Positions 29,481-42,697 of a stretch of DNA of 64,000 bases are shown piece after piece. Below the pieces are notes generated by a model that saw only the letters and a program-made list of their open reading frames with translations, ran no database searches and had not been told where the DNA came from. The stretch is from Cricetomys ansorgei (lineage: Eukaryota > Chordata > Mammalia > Rodentia > Nesomyidae), in the NCBI GenBank assembly GCA_026225945.1, contig JAMJFZ010001258.1:5513501-5577500 (forward strand). The letters are read 5' to 3'. Each line of letters starts with the position of its first letter. The first letter of the stretch is position 1. The translations under genes and the position numbers were made by a program.

Positions 29481-31140
29481 TTGACTTTGTGAACCAATGA
29501 GGTTCCAAAGCTGTCAGTTTCCTATGTACCCTCGACAAGGTTGCCGCCAAACAGATCTGTCCGGCACTGTCCTTGTGACCAGACTGTGCTTTAGGAGCAC
29601 TGTGTGGACACTGTCTGAAAGTTCAGTCTCTGCAGATGTGAGGAGGCCTTTTACAAGGGGGCTTCTTCTCCACCAGCACACTTCCAAGGAGCGACAGCAT
29701 CCAAGTGATTAAGCAGTGTCTAGCGAGGATGCGGGCACCGTCTAGGACAGCACCTTGCTCCTCAACACTTTAGGACTTGGGTTCTGGACTATTTTGAAAA
29801 TGTTATGTAAGTTTAGAAGAAAATTAATAGAGATGCATGTACACACACACACACACACGGTTCAGAGACTCTGGGAAGCCAGCCCGGGAGAGGAACCACT
29901 TCCTAAGGCTCGAAGCAGAGAGTGTGGTTTCACCAGGGCCTGTGGGACCTCATTCAGATGCCTTCAATGGACCGGGTATGAAAATGTCTGCAGGATTTCC
30001 CGTCTTCATAAAATCGTTAAGGAAAAGAACATGGAGGGTTGAGGGCTTTGCCCTCATGTACAACGGCACATGGGAAACTAAAGAGCTCTTCCCCAACGTC
30101 AAGCCATGCCAACCCTCTTCAAGCTTGGCACAAATTCGCCATCCCGGCATTTTCCACTGATGTTCACATGCCAGGTCTAAAGTTTTTTACATAACTTTGC
30201 CAAAGAAGGCTCTTTTTGTTTTTTGGAAATTCTTTTATGAAGACTACTGGGGTCAAAAAGGATTATTCCCCGCTCTGCGTCAGCTGCCACCTTTCCGAGG
30301 GCTAGCAGAGACAATTTAAAATGGAAACTCACAACCTCAAACTTTGTAATTTGAGAAATATTTTAGTTTCATTTTTGGATATTAAATGTGTCTCTTAACG
30401 GTGTTGCTCTTTTTTTTTTTTTTTTCCTAGAAAAGCAAAGCATTCTTTCTTAATACCTAGATGACAGCATCTCCAGTGGCCACAGTTGCCTCTTATTCTG
30501 GCTTCCCTGGAAACCATTTCTGGGAAGGCAAATTCCCAGCACTTAACTTTGTTTACAACAGACAAACCTGCCTGTGTGGTATAAATAGGAATCTGTCTTT
30601 AAATGCCGCTGGAAAAAATAAAAGGGCAGCCATGAAAAGAAGCCATTTCCTGCTCTAAAGGTGGCTTTAGAAGATTCCAGCCTCTTTAGGAATGGCAGCG
30701 AGGCATAAATAATAATTATCAATTGCCGCACAGTAAGATACTAATTTTATAGAAAAATCACATAAAAAGAAAACGAAAGCAAGCCAGAGATGCCCTCAGA
30801 ACTGCCAGTGCTGGGCCCCTTTACACGGTGACATGATGAAACCCTGCTCTGTGCTCTCGCTCGTGATGTATGTCTGCAGCCCGGTCTTGTCCATGCAGAT
30901 AAACCTCGCCTTGTCTCTGTAACTGCACTGTGAAAAGCAGCTTCACAGTTGTTTGACTTTTGATCTGGGTGCCAGCTAGGCCTGACCACCTGCACTGTGC
31001 ACGAGCTGCTACTGAGTGGGCTTTGTGCCCTCGCACAGCACAGCGAGCCTTTTAGAATTGATGTGTGAATGTGCTAATCTACAATGTGAGCGTTCAAACA
31101 AAAACACAGGGTGAGGGTCCTGGAGGCGGTGGTGGTGGCG
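29481..31140. other. Unique non-coding sequence
   Basis: It contains a short (CA)n at about 29841-29860. A polypyrimidine run ends in CCTAG at 30430, followed by a TATAAATAG motif at 30580-30588 and an AATAAA near 30617. No gene is supported. Confidence 0.45.
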
Positions 31141-31142
31141 AG

Positions 31143-31163
31143 CGGGGGGGGGGGGGGGGGGGG
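31143..31163 (+). repeat. Poly-G run of about 20 bases
   Basis: An uninterrupted G homopolymer follows GGTGGTGGCGAGC. It is quadruplex-prone and likely to vary in length between individuals. Confidence 0.95.
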
Positions 31164-32321
31164 ATACAGGTGAAGCTCTCACCCTGGATTTATAAGGTTG
31201 GGCTATTGTCCCCACCTCTAGCATTTAATGAAACAGGTGTGAAAGGCCTCCCTCGCTCACAATGGAGCAGGCCGGCGGTGGGATGGCAGGGGCCTGGAAT
31301 TGTAAAATGTGGTTTGGTGATGGTATATGTTAATAAATAGCCATTTACAAGGGGGCCAAGGGCTCCATTACTTGTTTATAAGGAAGGCCTAGGGCGCCTT
31401 GCTTCGAGTTAACAGCTCAAGGCTGAGTTCAAAGAAGGCATTGACGGTGAAGGTAAAGTGTTTCCGTCGCACTGAAGAACGGCACACGTGTGGGAAGAAA
31501 GGAACGGCATGCGGGAAAGGAAATTCAAGAATCAGGTCAAATTGTGGCTCACAACGGAGAGAAAGTATAAGGTGCCTTTCTATTGTGACCACACAATGGG
31601 CAGAAACCTCCGCGCAAAAGTGCCGAGCGTATCTCCGGGTGAGCGTGTGCAAGTGCGGCCAACACACCAGAACTAAAAACTTGTATGGTTTCGGCTAAAT
31701 CACACACAGGAACTCGGACACAGCTCCTGTAATGGACGACCCCGGCCTGTGCTGAGCACGAGAAAGCCCCACCCCCAGAAGGCCTGTGCTGAGCATGACT
31801 CTGCCAGTGCAGTCACTCCCCGGTAGACATCCGGCTACCAAAGGCCCGTTTGAGGGTGAATTCACAAGTGTGTGTGAATCTGTGCCGTCTGGTGGAAGTC
31901 CGCACTTGCTGAGTGCTGTCATTCCTGGACTTGGCTATTTCTCTTTCAGCTGGTTGTTTCGTACCGTGGGGAAGGGGTGGATAAGATGGCCGGCAGAGAA
32001 CTGAGATGCAGCTGCTAATGAACACATGGAGCTCCTGTGACGTGAAGAGATTGCGCCAGTGCCTTGTCCACAGCACTGACGGATGCAGCGGGCCAGGCGG
32101 GTGAGGTTTGGGCTTAGTGAGGAGAGACGCGTGTTCCCTTAGAGTAGGACGAAGGCAAGATCCGTGCTCTGCCAGCCTGCTCTCTCTGGTCTGCAAACCC
32201 TTAGCCACGTGTCTGTCCTCAGTACAGGGTCTCTTTTCTGGAACATCAGGTCATGAGTACGACTTTCATCTGACCAGAGCCAATCAGAACCAACGTGACC
32301 ACATGATGTCACCTCAGATGG

Positions 32322-32382
32322 AATGAAGAAGAGAAGAGAGAGGGGAAGGAAGAGGAGGAGGAGGAAGAGGAGGAGGAGGAGC
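32322..32382. repeat. (GGA)n-type polypurine tract
   Basis: About 60 G/A-only bases in AGAG, GGAA and GGAGGAGGA units. Confidence 0.95.
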
Positions 32383-32580
32383 TCAAAATCACACCGATGG
32401 CTCTTTTTAAAGAGTGTCATAGATGAGAGAGAGAAGGTGGCAGGACTTGGCTTCCACAGAGACAGACCCCTCACGAGAGGCGAGAGCAGCAAGGAGCACG
32501 GCCCGGCACTAATGGCGTCATTTGGACCTTTAGGTTGTAGGGGATCTGACGTCAAGGTACACGTTTAGGTATACACAGGC

Positions 32581-32800
32581 GGTACACACCCCTCTGTGCG
32601 TCTAGCCCGCCTGGCCTGTGCTTCTGCGCTTACGTCCAGAGCACTCCGTCGAGTGTGCACGGGGAGCGCTGCAGAGAGGACGGCAGATCCAGATCGGGCC
32701 AGTAACCAAGCCAAGGAGGTGAGGGGTCAGCGGCTGCGGTGGGGACCTGGCATTTGTCTGCAGGAAGGAGCCGCCAAGTTCACAGGCTCCTGTGGGGGGA
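32581..32800. promoter_or_regulatory. CpG-dense patch, possible small CpG island
   Basis: By hand count, 32581-32700 has 10 CpGs with about 66 percent G+C, giving an observed/expected CpG ratio near 0.77. For 32581-32820 the ratio is about 0.56. A donor-like GAGGTGAGG lies at 32716-32724. The patch is shorter than a classical island, and promoter function is an inference. Confidence 0.3.
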
Positions 32801-33224
32801 TGGGGTGGGGGAGCAGCGACCAGGGGTGGGGTCTCTGGCTGGCTTTGCATGGTGGCGGACAAGTCAGCCAATCATAATCTGACATACAGAAGAGGAGGGA
32901 AAGAGGCACAGCGAACAAGTGGGGGGCTTCCTCCAAAAACAATGTCTGGGGGTGCTTTGCTCCCCATGGAACGCAGGGTACTCTGGGGGAGTCTCCCAGA
33001 TAAAGGGCGAGCCACGGCCCCACAGAGGGCTCTCGGGAAAGGATCATGGGGCTTCATTTCTGTTAGTGGTAATTTGTAGTTATCTGAAAAAACCCTTGGG
33101 AACCTAGGAAGCGAAAAGAAGGAAAACTCAAGATGTCAAGCTAAAAGGTACATACCTAAAACAAACCTTCTTAATCAGCTCTCTGATTTCAGTTAATGCT
33201 CTCAGGTTCTTTGTGAAGCACAGA

Positions 33225-33430
33225 AAATAATGGTAACAACAGACATCGGTGGGAGACCTCTTAAGTCCCAGGCGCTGCTACATTGTCTCATTTGATGGTC
33301 ATAAGAATCTGTGAAGTATGGTCATCCCTACGTGATAAGTGAGGAAACCGAGGCACAGAGAAGATTCCCGCACGGGGTTAATACTGGGGAACAACTGAGC
33401 CCACAGCCCAGCTCTTAGGCACGTGCCTCT
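33225..33430 (+). mobile_element. MIR SINE
   Basis: Sense-strand MIR motifs appear in order: CCAGGCGCTGCTACATTGTC, TCATTTGATGGTCATAAGAA, CTGTGAAGTATGGTCATCCC, AGTGAGGAAACCGAGGCACAG and GAGCCCACAGCCCAGCTCTT. It is nearly complete for a MIR. Confidence 0.85.
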
Positions 33431-33885
33431 TCCTGCCTACGCAGAATGTCATTTTTAATAATTAAACAGAACTAGGGCTGTTTTCTCCAGTGAGGATAAG
33501 GCCTCAGGTGATATAGCACTAGACGCAAAAATAACAATTTTCCTACCATGGTGTTTGCCAAACACTGGCGGGAAGAGGGAACACAGGTACTCCTGCTGCA
33601 CACTATTGGCTTTTATTGGCTCCAATTAATGCTAAAAAAATAAGAACCCTAAAGGCTCCCCAGAAGCAAGCTTGCGAGAGACTCCTTTGGCACACAGGGG
33701 CTACAGTGCACCCCAAGAGCAGACCCTAGCAGGGTTCATTCCACCCTTTTGGTACAATCACTGACCAGTGCAATGGTCTTCTGCCCCCGTGGGGGCACTG
33801 ACGCTCCGCAGGAGAGCACGAGGGAGGTCCAGCTGCTGCAGGTACAGCACGTTGACACCAACCAGATGGCCTCTCTCTGTCTCTC
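33431..33885. other. Unique non-coding sequence
   Basis: I recognise nothing here. Confidence 0.5.
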
Positions 33886-34022
33886 ATTTGAGACAGCGTC
33901 TTACTATGTAGTCTTGGCTGGCCTGCAACTCGCTCTGTATACTCGGTGGGTCTCATACTCAGAGATACATCTGCTTTGCTTCCCGAGTGCTGGGATTAAA
34001 GGCGTGTGCCAGCACGTCCCCT
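33886..34022 (-). mobile_element. B1 SINE
   Basis: Antisense B1 motifs are ATTTGAGACAGCGTCTTACT, ATGTAGTCTTGGCTGGCCTG, CAACTCGCTCTGTATACT, GATACATCTGCTTTGC and GAGTGCTGGGATTAAAGGCG. It is close to full length and moderately diverged. Confidence 0.92.
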
Positions 34023-34695
34023 GATGTATTTCCTAGATGCGAATGGAAACATACGCCTTTGAGAGTCAGTGAATGTGAAGTAAGTTCACATCTACCGAAT
34101 ACCTAACACCTAGTGGTACAGCACCTACTAGCTAGGAGGGACCAGTGAGGCCACACGCTGCAGGTGCTGACTACTAAAGAGCAGAGGAACGGTGGGTGTG
34201 GTTTCTCCCAGACGAGAGGAATGGAACGAAAGGAGATGGGAACAGTTGCCATGTAAACTCCAAAGTGTTTATTTTCCAGGTTATGGTAACAGTGCCCTCA
34301 CTTACGGGGTTTGCTTTGTGTGCACTGTTTCACAGAAGACATGGAATCATAGAAGCAGCAGAAATCAGCACTGTGAGAACTGTCTGCTCTCAGTTTGCCA
34401 CCAAGCGGTGAGAACTTCCCTGAAGTGGAGCCTGCTGTCAGGAACCTGCTGTCGCTTGTTCAGAGGAGCCAGCTGGCCTCACACCTACACCTGCTCCTCG
34501 CTGTCTTCCTTGGGGACTTTCCTCTCTCCCATGGGGACAATGTCAGGTGGCTGAGGGCTAAATCAGATCGCAGGCATAAAGCAGGACTCAGGGTAGAAAC
34601 AACTCAAGGGCTCACTCTGTGAGCTCTCCAAGAGATTCAGTTTTAGGGCCTCATTCAGTAACACCAGAGCAAAATGCTGGGATTTTTCTTTTTTA
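34023..34695. other. Unique non-coding sequence
   Basis: I recognise no repeat or exon. Two overlapping plus-strand frames of 120 and 71 codons have no recognisable domain. Confidence 0.5.
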
Positions 34696-34860
34696 GTTTT
34701 TTCTTTTTTTGGTTATTGCTTGTTTTTTGAAGCAGTGGGATTTTTTGTTTGTTTGTTTTCTTGTTTGTTTGTTTTCCAGGTTGGTCTCAAATTATCCCTT
34801 TACTTCATGTGACCTTCAAGTAGCTGAGACTCTAAGTGAACTCTGGGCCGGGCCCAGTAC
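34696..34860 (-). mobile_element. Degenerate B1-like SINE with T-rich/TTTG tail
   Basis: A T-rich run with GTTTGTTTG units (34745-34783) is followed by CAGGTTGGTCTCAAATTATC and AAGTAGCTGAGACTCTAAG. This fits a very decayed antisense B1 or related 7SL SINE. The edges are uncertain. Confidence 0.5.
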
Positions 34861-37800
34861 ATATGGGGTTATTAGAAGAATCTGAATGAGGAAACAGAAA
34901 GTTTTTCTTTAACTGGGTGACAGCACCCCCGTGTTGGCCTTGAAGAGGCCACTGGACAAAGACATCAAACCAACTGATGAGCAGGACATTTAGTCACATA
35001 AACAGGACCACGATGGATGTTTTCTTTTCTCATGGCTGAGAATGAACAGAAGCTTGGTCCTTTTACTTGGTTAAGAGCTGGAGAAACTCCAGGTTGAGAC
35101 CCTGAGTCACTAAGCAGTGTCCACATGCATCATTAGCAAGGCCGGGAAGGAGAGGGTGGGGTCAGAAGGAAAGAGATAGGGCAGTCCACTTCCAGAGAAG
35201 GCACCTTCTCCTAGGCGTACAAACTGGGGGCACATCCCATGGTCGCTCTCTTACAAGTCTCAGACATCACGAGAACACCTAAAACACAGAGCATGTTTCC
35301 TGAGCAAGAGCAGCCTACACTTCTGGCCATGGCTCATGTTAAATGAGTTTATTTTGAAAATGCGCGGCTGAGGTGAACAGATCTCATGCCGCCCTTACAA
35401 ATCATCTGGCTGTCCATTTAGGTGTCCATTTATTTGTCGTTCTACTAACGCAAGCAGGCCATGTTTGGGCAAGGACAGGGGCTGTTGTTCCCTGGGCTGA
35501 AGTACCTGTACCTCAAGCACATTCGCCAACAGTGTTATAAACAGTGCTGGCAATTGTGACTGTATGCTCTGTTCATTCACAGGTGAGTTTCAGAAGACTC
35601 GCTGGCGACGGCCCTGTGAAAGGAGTCCTTCACGCCACAGGGAGACAAAACTCCCTGCTGAAGGAAGCAGCCCAGTGATGTGTCTGGTGACCACTGGGAA
35701 GTAAATGCCACTGAGAGCCTCACACAGAAGCTGTATCCTGCTGTAATCCTGGCACCAGCATAGCTGATGATACAACTTATGCTGTAACATGTCTTCCAGC
35801 TTCATGCCAAGGCAGCTCCCAGACTACAGCTCTGTTACATTCTACAGCAATCCCGGTATTTCTAGAAAAGATGCTAGTAATGATAAATTATGAATTATGT
35901 TTTACTTTTTCAGAGGTGAAAGGAATAGAGTCATAATTTCCTTTCTTTCTAAATAAAAATCTCTCATTTTATTTTTATTCATTTTCACCACTGTTTAATA
36001 TAAGAATCCCAGTTAAAAAAATAGAATTCTTCGTCAGATGTATGAAAACACATGTGCTTGCTAACACACGCATGGACACATACATATACAACATGGGAAG
36101 AGACACTTAGGTCCCCCAGGACACCCATCACACTTGAGGACAACCAATTACAATAATCACATTTTGTGAGAGTCAATGAGAAATCCATTTCTTGGCCCCA
36201 GTTACCACATGAATGGCTATTTGTTTTGTGGCTATTTTCATTATTATCTGGATCCCACTTTATTTAAAATCTCTCTAGAGAGCCAGGAAATGAACAGTCT
36301 GTCCCAAGGTAGCTCTCCATCTATGTCAAGAGAGAAGAAAAATTACTTTCCAGGAATCAGCTATGGCTTCATTCTGGTATCATGTTGTAATATTATAATT
36401 CTGAATGGACCAATTTTCTCCTTTGTTTTCTTTCTTTGGCAAGATGGTGTAGCTACACGAAAAAGAATTTCTGTTTGAATGGATCAGTTGCTAACTCACT
36501 AACCTAGACATGTCAATATTTTCTGTATAACTTACTTTCTTGTAAAACATTTTTTAAGTTTATGATTAAATAAACCATATTCTGTTTTTCTAATTCTCCC
36601 CATCAAGTTATTTTTATAAGGCATTTAAACTATATATATGTATATATAAACTACATATATGTATTTTTTTTCCCTGGCTGTTTGTGCTTCTGGAGTCCAG
36701 AAGATCTGCAAGGAAGAACCGGAGTTGGAGAATCAGAGTAGCTTCCCTGAGAATTAGATAATTCTTATAGTATATTTTGCGCACACATTCTCTCTACACA
36801 GAAGGACTGTAAAAGCAAAGACGTGTTTGTATTTCTGGATCCCTGGGCTGTGCATACATATGTTAAATATTCACTGAAGACATGAATAAGTAGGGAAGAA
36901 CAGATAGGTACAAGGAGGGAAGGAAGCTACTAAAAGATTAAGAGGCATAGGTGGCAGGTGCTTTAAAGGCTGCTGGGTCCTGTGCACTTTGTAGCTTACT
37001 TGTTTTGGTCAATCTCATAGATGACTACATAGACACGGGTACAGACTCTGGTGCAGATGGACCTGGGCCCCCTGTCCTGAGTAGTCACAACAGACTAGTC
37101 ACTGTTAGGTGACCTGACCCATTTTATGGATCATGTCCTGTCATTCCTGTTCTTTATGCAAATTTAAAAACAAAAATTAAAGCAACTAGGGATCTTTCTT
37201 TGTAAGAATTCTCTGGTTTGTGTTCTCAGCCACACAGAATTTTCCATATAAAAATCACTTTGCTTATCTGTACATAGGCCAGTGTACTGTTCAAAGACAT
37301 TCTCGTCTCCAACATGTCTGTGAAGACGACCCGTGAGCACAGGATTCAACACCAGGCTGCTCCTTCAGTCAGAAACACCCAGTCACACAGTGGTTGTGCA
37401 GTATTAGCGTGACCCGGGAGTAGAGAAGGTGGCTTCTTCTGAAACACACTCCTCCATGCAGGGAAGGGAGTGCCATGTGAACGGGAGGGACGGAACCAAA
37501 GACAAAACACCACCCAGAGCCTTAAGGAAAAGATTATGTTGCACAAATAGACACAGGTCGCAAATCTCAGAGACTGACTCTTTAGGAAATAAGTCCCAAA
37601 TAATGAAGTTGTTGGCAAAATGTTCGCATTCTCCCAAGTAGAGTACCAATTGTCCGACACGTGGGACAGAAATTAGAAACGGAACCCTAAACCACAACTA
37701 GCCATCTGGTCCCCACAGTCTGAGCTGCAGCGCTGGTTCAAAGTACCCCCTTGTGTCTTGGCAGATACCCGCGTGCCGGCCGCGTCTAGGGAAGACACAT

Positions 37801-39637
37801 CTTACAGGGAGCACCAGGGGCCCTACAGAATCCTTGGCACAGGCTGAAGATGATGCTAATTCTCTAGACGAATCCTGAACAGAGGTGATCAGAGGCGCAC
37901 TGAATTTGCCCTCAAAGGGACTCAATCCCAAGGAGACTGTACCAGGCATTCCCCCAGCAGGCTTCTGCAGCCGTCTCGGACAGACCGTGATTTCCCTCCA
38001 GAAAGCCCAAAGGCTGCCGAAGTTATTTGCAGTTCACCTCTCTAAATGACTTGCAAATTTATTCAAACACAATACGAAAGGATGCTCTATTTGTTGAGAT
38101 AACTGTCGGCAGTGTCCTGTACTGAGGGGTGAGGTACATCAAGCAGAAATGTGGGCAGAAGCACATTGGCTTAGAAAGCCATAAATCCTTATTTGAATCT
38201 GCCAACCTGAAAGGCATGAAGAGCCGGAATAAACTATTTTTCCTAAATGTTACATCTGATTAAGCCATACCATCAAGTGACAGCTGAACTTTAACATTAA
38301 TATGATATTATTTAAATAACCACATGATTTTTTTTTACATAAAAATGATGAATGATTTCTGGACAGCTCAATCGACAGAAAGCAGGAGGACTCTTTAATG
38401 AGATTTGACAAAATGGAGACATATGCAGAATACTCGTTACAGCTCATATTGCAGGGGCCCTCCCAGGGAAGCAAGAGAGGCAGCTCTCTCTTTATTGTCT
38501 TTAGGCACTGAGGCATTCCTTTGGATTGCTAGTGCTCATCTCTGTGGACTCAGGGAGTTTTCCTTAGGTCATTTACATACTGCTCTTAAGCAGAGAACCT
38601 GCAGCCTTTGGGTTCTGAGTTGGGATGATGCCTCCAGGGAAGGGAAGGTGTGGTGATGTCCTGGGAACCTTGGGCTCACCACGGATGGGGTCACAGAAAA
38701 ATCACACCAGCCCCCAACACGGAACAATTATACATTTGCTTGGTTCTTACACAACAAATGTTTGGCGCACCCAACATAGCTTTAGCCAATGACTGTACAT
38801 GGACCGAGCAGAGAAGGCTTTGGCTGTTTTAATACAGTTGTCTCAAAGAGTCTGTCCTTTCTAGGGCCATCCTCAACATTCCTCGTTCACGTCACCACAC
38901 ACAGTTCCACGCTGACACAGACACGGCAGATGACCAAGTGCAGAACAGACTTAGAATATTACCCATCTTCATCCATTCATCCTTTTCTATTCTTCCGCAT
39001 GTTTGCCACCACTCAGAGCTTAGACACACACACAGTCCTTCAGAGCTCTGCTGTGGGCACATATGAATTCAGACTACTCTCATAACTGTGGCATTCTTAA
39101 GACCATCTTTAAGTTAGTATATGGAGTCACATGCTTCCTCAAGCAGCCTTCTTCTCAGCAATGAAGGAAGGCACCTGCAAGCAAAGCTGGTACCCAGTGT
39201 TCTCCAGATGATGGCAGGCCTGCACTCCCTCCGTCAGAACAGAGAGGAAAGTCAGTGTGCTCTGCCATGGGCCTTCCTCAGGCTATGAAGAAATGCTTCT
39301 TGTCTAACCAAATTTCTTCCATAGCTTGAGGTAATCCCCCCAGCTCAAGCCTGGCCTCTAATCTGAGTTACCCACTATGTGTCTCTGATAAAAAAGGGTT
39401 AAAATCAGAGCTCTGCTATTTCAAAAGGGTGCTGACACAGCCTAGGAGGGACGAGCAGAAACCCAGGAGCCTGTAAAACACTTCATCCCAACAGGACAAA
39501 AACACAGTTTAAAAGAGAGAAACAGAAGATCACTCCCTACCTGCCTCTTACCTTCGCAACATCCCTGTCAGAATCCTGGAGCTCTTTCCCAAGTTCGCAT
39601 CTGTTTCCCGAAGCTAAAGGAAAATACGTGGTGGAAC
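34861..39637. other. Long unique non-coding stretch
   Basis: Nearly 4.8 kb passes with no transposon I recognise, only a small TATATA/ACATATATGTA run at 36633-36662. Open frames of 60-104 codons on both strands show no domains or consistent codon bias. AT-rich blocks at about 35870-36600 and 38000-38420 may be conserved elements, but this is not testable here. Confidence 0.45.
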
Positions 39638-39695
39638 CAACCAACCAACCAAACAAACAAAACAAAAGAAAGAAAGAAAAAAGAAGAAAAAAAAT
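39638..39695. repeat. (CCAA)n/(CAAA)n/(GAAA)n simple repeat
   Basis: CCAACCAACCAACCAAACAA passes into AAACAAAA and then AGAAAGAAAGAAA. No SINE body is clear beside it. Confidence 0.93.
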
Positions 39696-40179
39696 GGAGT
39701 CAAACATCAGCACTTAGATGACTCTAACGCACCTGCTTAACTATAACTGAGTCCCGGAGTGAAGCCGTCACAGTAAGATGTCTGCGCGAACAAGCCAGAA
39801 AGCCAGATGCACCTGTGACACACAACCTGACAATTCATAGATTCAGAGAATGACACGGCATCCAGGAGCTTTAAAATGGATACCTGAACTGGATATAAAA
39901 ACAAATCCCTCAGACAGGCAGGGTTTAACATTGTGGAAGTCAACCTTTAGTATATGAGTGCGTGAGGTCCTACATGTATAAATGGAAATGAAATAAGGTC
40001 CAGGAAGGACGAAGTCAGTATTTTCAGTGTTTGCTTCCGAACCATTGGCACACTCCAAAATCTCCCTCAGTGACTTTCTTTTTAGTCGTGGAGTTAAATA
40101 AAATATTTCCCTGGGGCATTCTGAGCTGAGGGGGTGGCCGCTCTTCCATCTGGAGCCCTTGCTCACCCTGGCCACTCTT

Positions 40180-40180
<1 letters not shown>
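39696..40180. other. Unique non-coding sequence
   Basis: I recognise nothing. The long minus-strand frame through the adjacent CA array continues into this segment but has no recognisable domain. Confidence 0.5.
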
Positions 40181-40217
<37 letters not shown>

Positions 40218-40325
40218 ACACATACACACACACACATATACACACACATACACACACACACATACACACACACACATACACACACACACATACACATACA
40301 TACACACACACATATACACACATAC

Positions 40326-40362
<37 letters not shown>

Positions 40363-40515
40363 TAAACACACACACACACACATACACACACATACACACA
40401 CAGATACACACACACAGACACACACACACACATACACACACACACACATACACACATACATACACATACACACACATACACACACATACACACACATACA
40501 CACACATACACACAT
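40181..40515. repeat. Compound (CA)n/(CATA)n array, about 335 bp
   Basis: Long CA runs are regularly interrupted by TA to give ACATACAC units. The minus-strand frames of 163-222 codons are Cys/Val/Met repeats and are artefacts. The sequence is Z-DNA-prone. Confidence 0.98.
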
Positions 40516-42697
40516 GTCCTTGCAGCCCTGCTCTACTGTCTTGGGTCCTCCCCGATGGCCCTTTCCCGTGTGTCTTCTCCCTCCTGAGCATGTGCGGGAT
40601 GGCGTGACTCATACTCACTCGTTCACGCGCTCGCTGTATTTTTTCTCTGTCATGACTAAGGTTTTCCAACATTTCTTGGCCGATTTGCTCTACAGAAAAA
40701 GAAAATGGGAGGAACGGTCACTTGGGGTGCATGAAGGGCACTCAGTATACCCCCAGAAGTACAGAGAGACCATGGGTACAGAACCAGGGTTACAGCGGTG
40801 TCCCTTACGTACCATTAACCCTTATCTACGTCTTAGTTAATGTACTAGAAAAATGTAAATGGCGCTTGATAAATTTATCTATCTTGAGGATGACTATATG
40901 TAGTTTAAAAATCCAACAAGCATACTAAAGCCAGCACGGCACCAGCCGTTCAGTGGTGATGTGACTTGGTGAAGGCCACCCCAGTAAATTCCCAGGAGGA
41001 CAGAACGAGCCCATGTGTGCGGACTTCATCACCGCGGATGACCCTGAGGAACACGGAGGAACCCGTCCCTCCCTCACGGCACTGTTTACCTGCGCAAGCC
41101 ATGGTCCATTAGAACAACTGCGGTTACAACACACTGGGTCCTCGACTTTCTCCCTCCTGCACTCACTGGCAGTGAGATCACCCCTCCGCTCTCCTAAGAG
41201 CAAAGAGTGCCCGCCTTCCATGTGCTACGAGCCGCTGCAGATTCTTGGTTCAAGTCAGGTGAGGGGCACTTCAACTTCCAGATACTTACAGTACTATGCA
41301 CCACTTGGCATGTTCACTGAAAGCCACACTGCTGATGCCAACGAGTTCCCCGTCACAGTGACCTCATTTGCTCGGTACTTGCAGTCTCTCTTTTGTCTAC
41401 AGACACTTTATAAGACACTACGTATGACCTGAGTTTGCAAATATACAGCTGCTCTGAATGATTTTTTTCATTCCCATTCACCATCACCAGGAGGTGCCTG
41501 TCCTACAAGAGAAGAACCTCAAACTGCCTTTGTTAGGGTTGGGTGCCATACAAACGGTTACGCATGCTGAGAGCATGGCCTCCACACCTTCACAGCTCTG
41601 AGAACGCCTTCCCAGCCCACGATTTTCTACCTAAAGTGTCTCTTCTTAGATACATTTCAACTTTTTATCATTGACCTCACACAGTTTATTTTGAAGGTAC
41701 AATTTGTAACATGCACGGTCCCTAGCAGACACATTACAGAAGATGGTGAAGGGAGCAGCCAAAGTTGAACATCTTCCATCCTGGTTTTGCACTGAAATTA
41801 CTAGAAATACTCAACTTTGTCATACTGCTTCTATTACTTTAAATTTCTTTAATCATTAAAATATAGTAAATGTAACTAATTTGTAACAAAATTCTATAAT
41901 ATGTATGAGCACCACAAAGTCATTATTTCTGGAAAACACTATTTAATGCTACTTCTATCAAATTAGACCATATTATAATACACAATTTCAAACAAATGAA
42001 AAATAGATTATTGATACTGTGTTTCTGCTCAGCATAACACTCCAGTTAGTGTGTACGGAAAGGATGAAGGAATGAAAGACTGAGGGAAAGAGAACAGTCA
42101 AGTCCTAGCATGGCTTAAGACCGTTCTGCTTTCAAAGCCCTCCAAGCACAGCCCGGGAGAAGGCGGCCCTGGGAAGTAGAAGGAAGAGCCTCGAGTCTAC
42201 TTCCTTTGCTGGGGAAACTCCACTCTGAACTGATCTGTAGTCCTCTGCTCAAGGAATCCATGGACTAAGAGATCAAGAACTGGGCTGTTCCTGGAGTCAA
42301 AAGCCACATCTACGAACCTCTTGATTCCTGGGTTGTGACTCAGCAGCACAAGAGAGGAGATACTTGCAAAAATGTGGCCCTAGTCATCTCTGTTGGGAAC
42401 AAAATCCTTCATTCATTTCTTAGCTGTTATCTTTTATTTTAATACGATAAAGAAAATCCCAGGCAGATATATTAGAAATGATCAGTCTTATGTATAAAAA
42501 AAAGTATACAAAGAAAGGAAAACTTATATTAAACAAAGCAAATTAGGGAAGATTGCTTTTAATACAGATAACCATTTGTCAGATAGTATTAGATATTTAG
42601 GGATTATTTAATTTAAAAATTATAAGATGGTTAGTTTAATTTTTCTTGAATAATTTAAGATAGAAGCATTCATCAAAAACACCAGTAAAACATTTAA
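40516..42697. other. Unique non-coding sequence
   Basis: I see no transposon. The segment 41640-42070 is strongly AT-rich. A 139-codon plus-strand frame at 41013-41432 has no recognisable features. Confidence 0.45.

Larger units (their letters stand above)
31164..33224. other. Unique non-coding sequence, locally CpG-enriched
   Basis: It holds a short duplicated motif GGCCTGTGCTGAGCA (at about 31744 and 31780), a purine tract at 32327-32382 and a CpG-dense patch at 32581-32800. Many short open frames overlap here, and none is recognised. Confidence 0.45.

Noticed and set aside
39843..40672. Minus-strand frames of 163-222 codons rich in Cys, Val and Met
   Set aside because: They read through the CA/CATA array at 40181-40515. 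Dinucleotide repeats lack stop codons, so the length carries no evidence of a gene.
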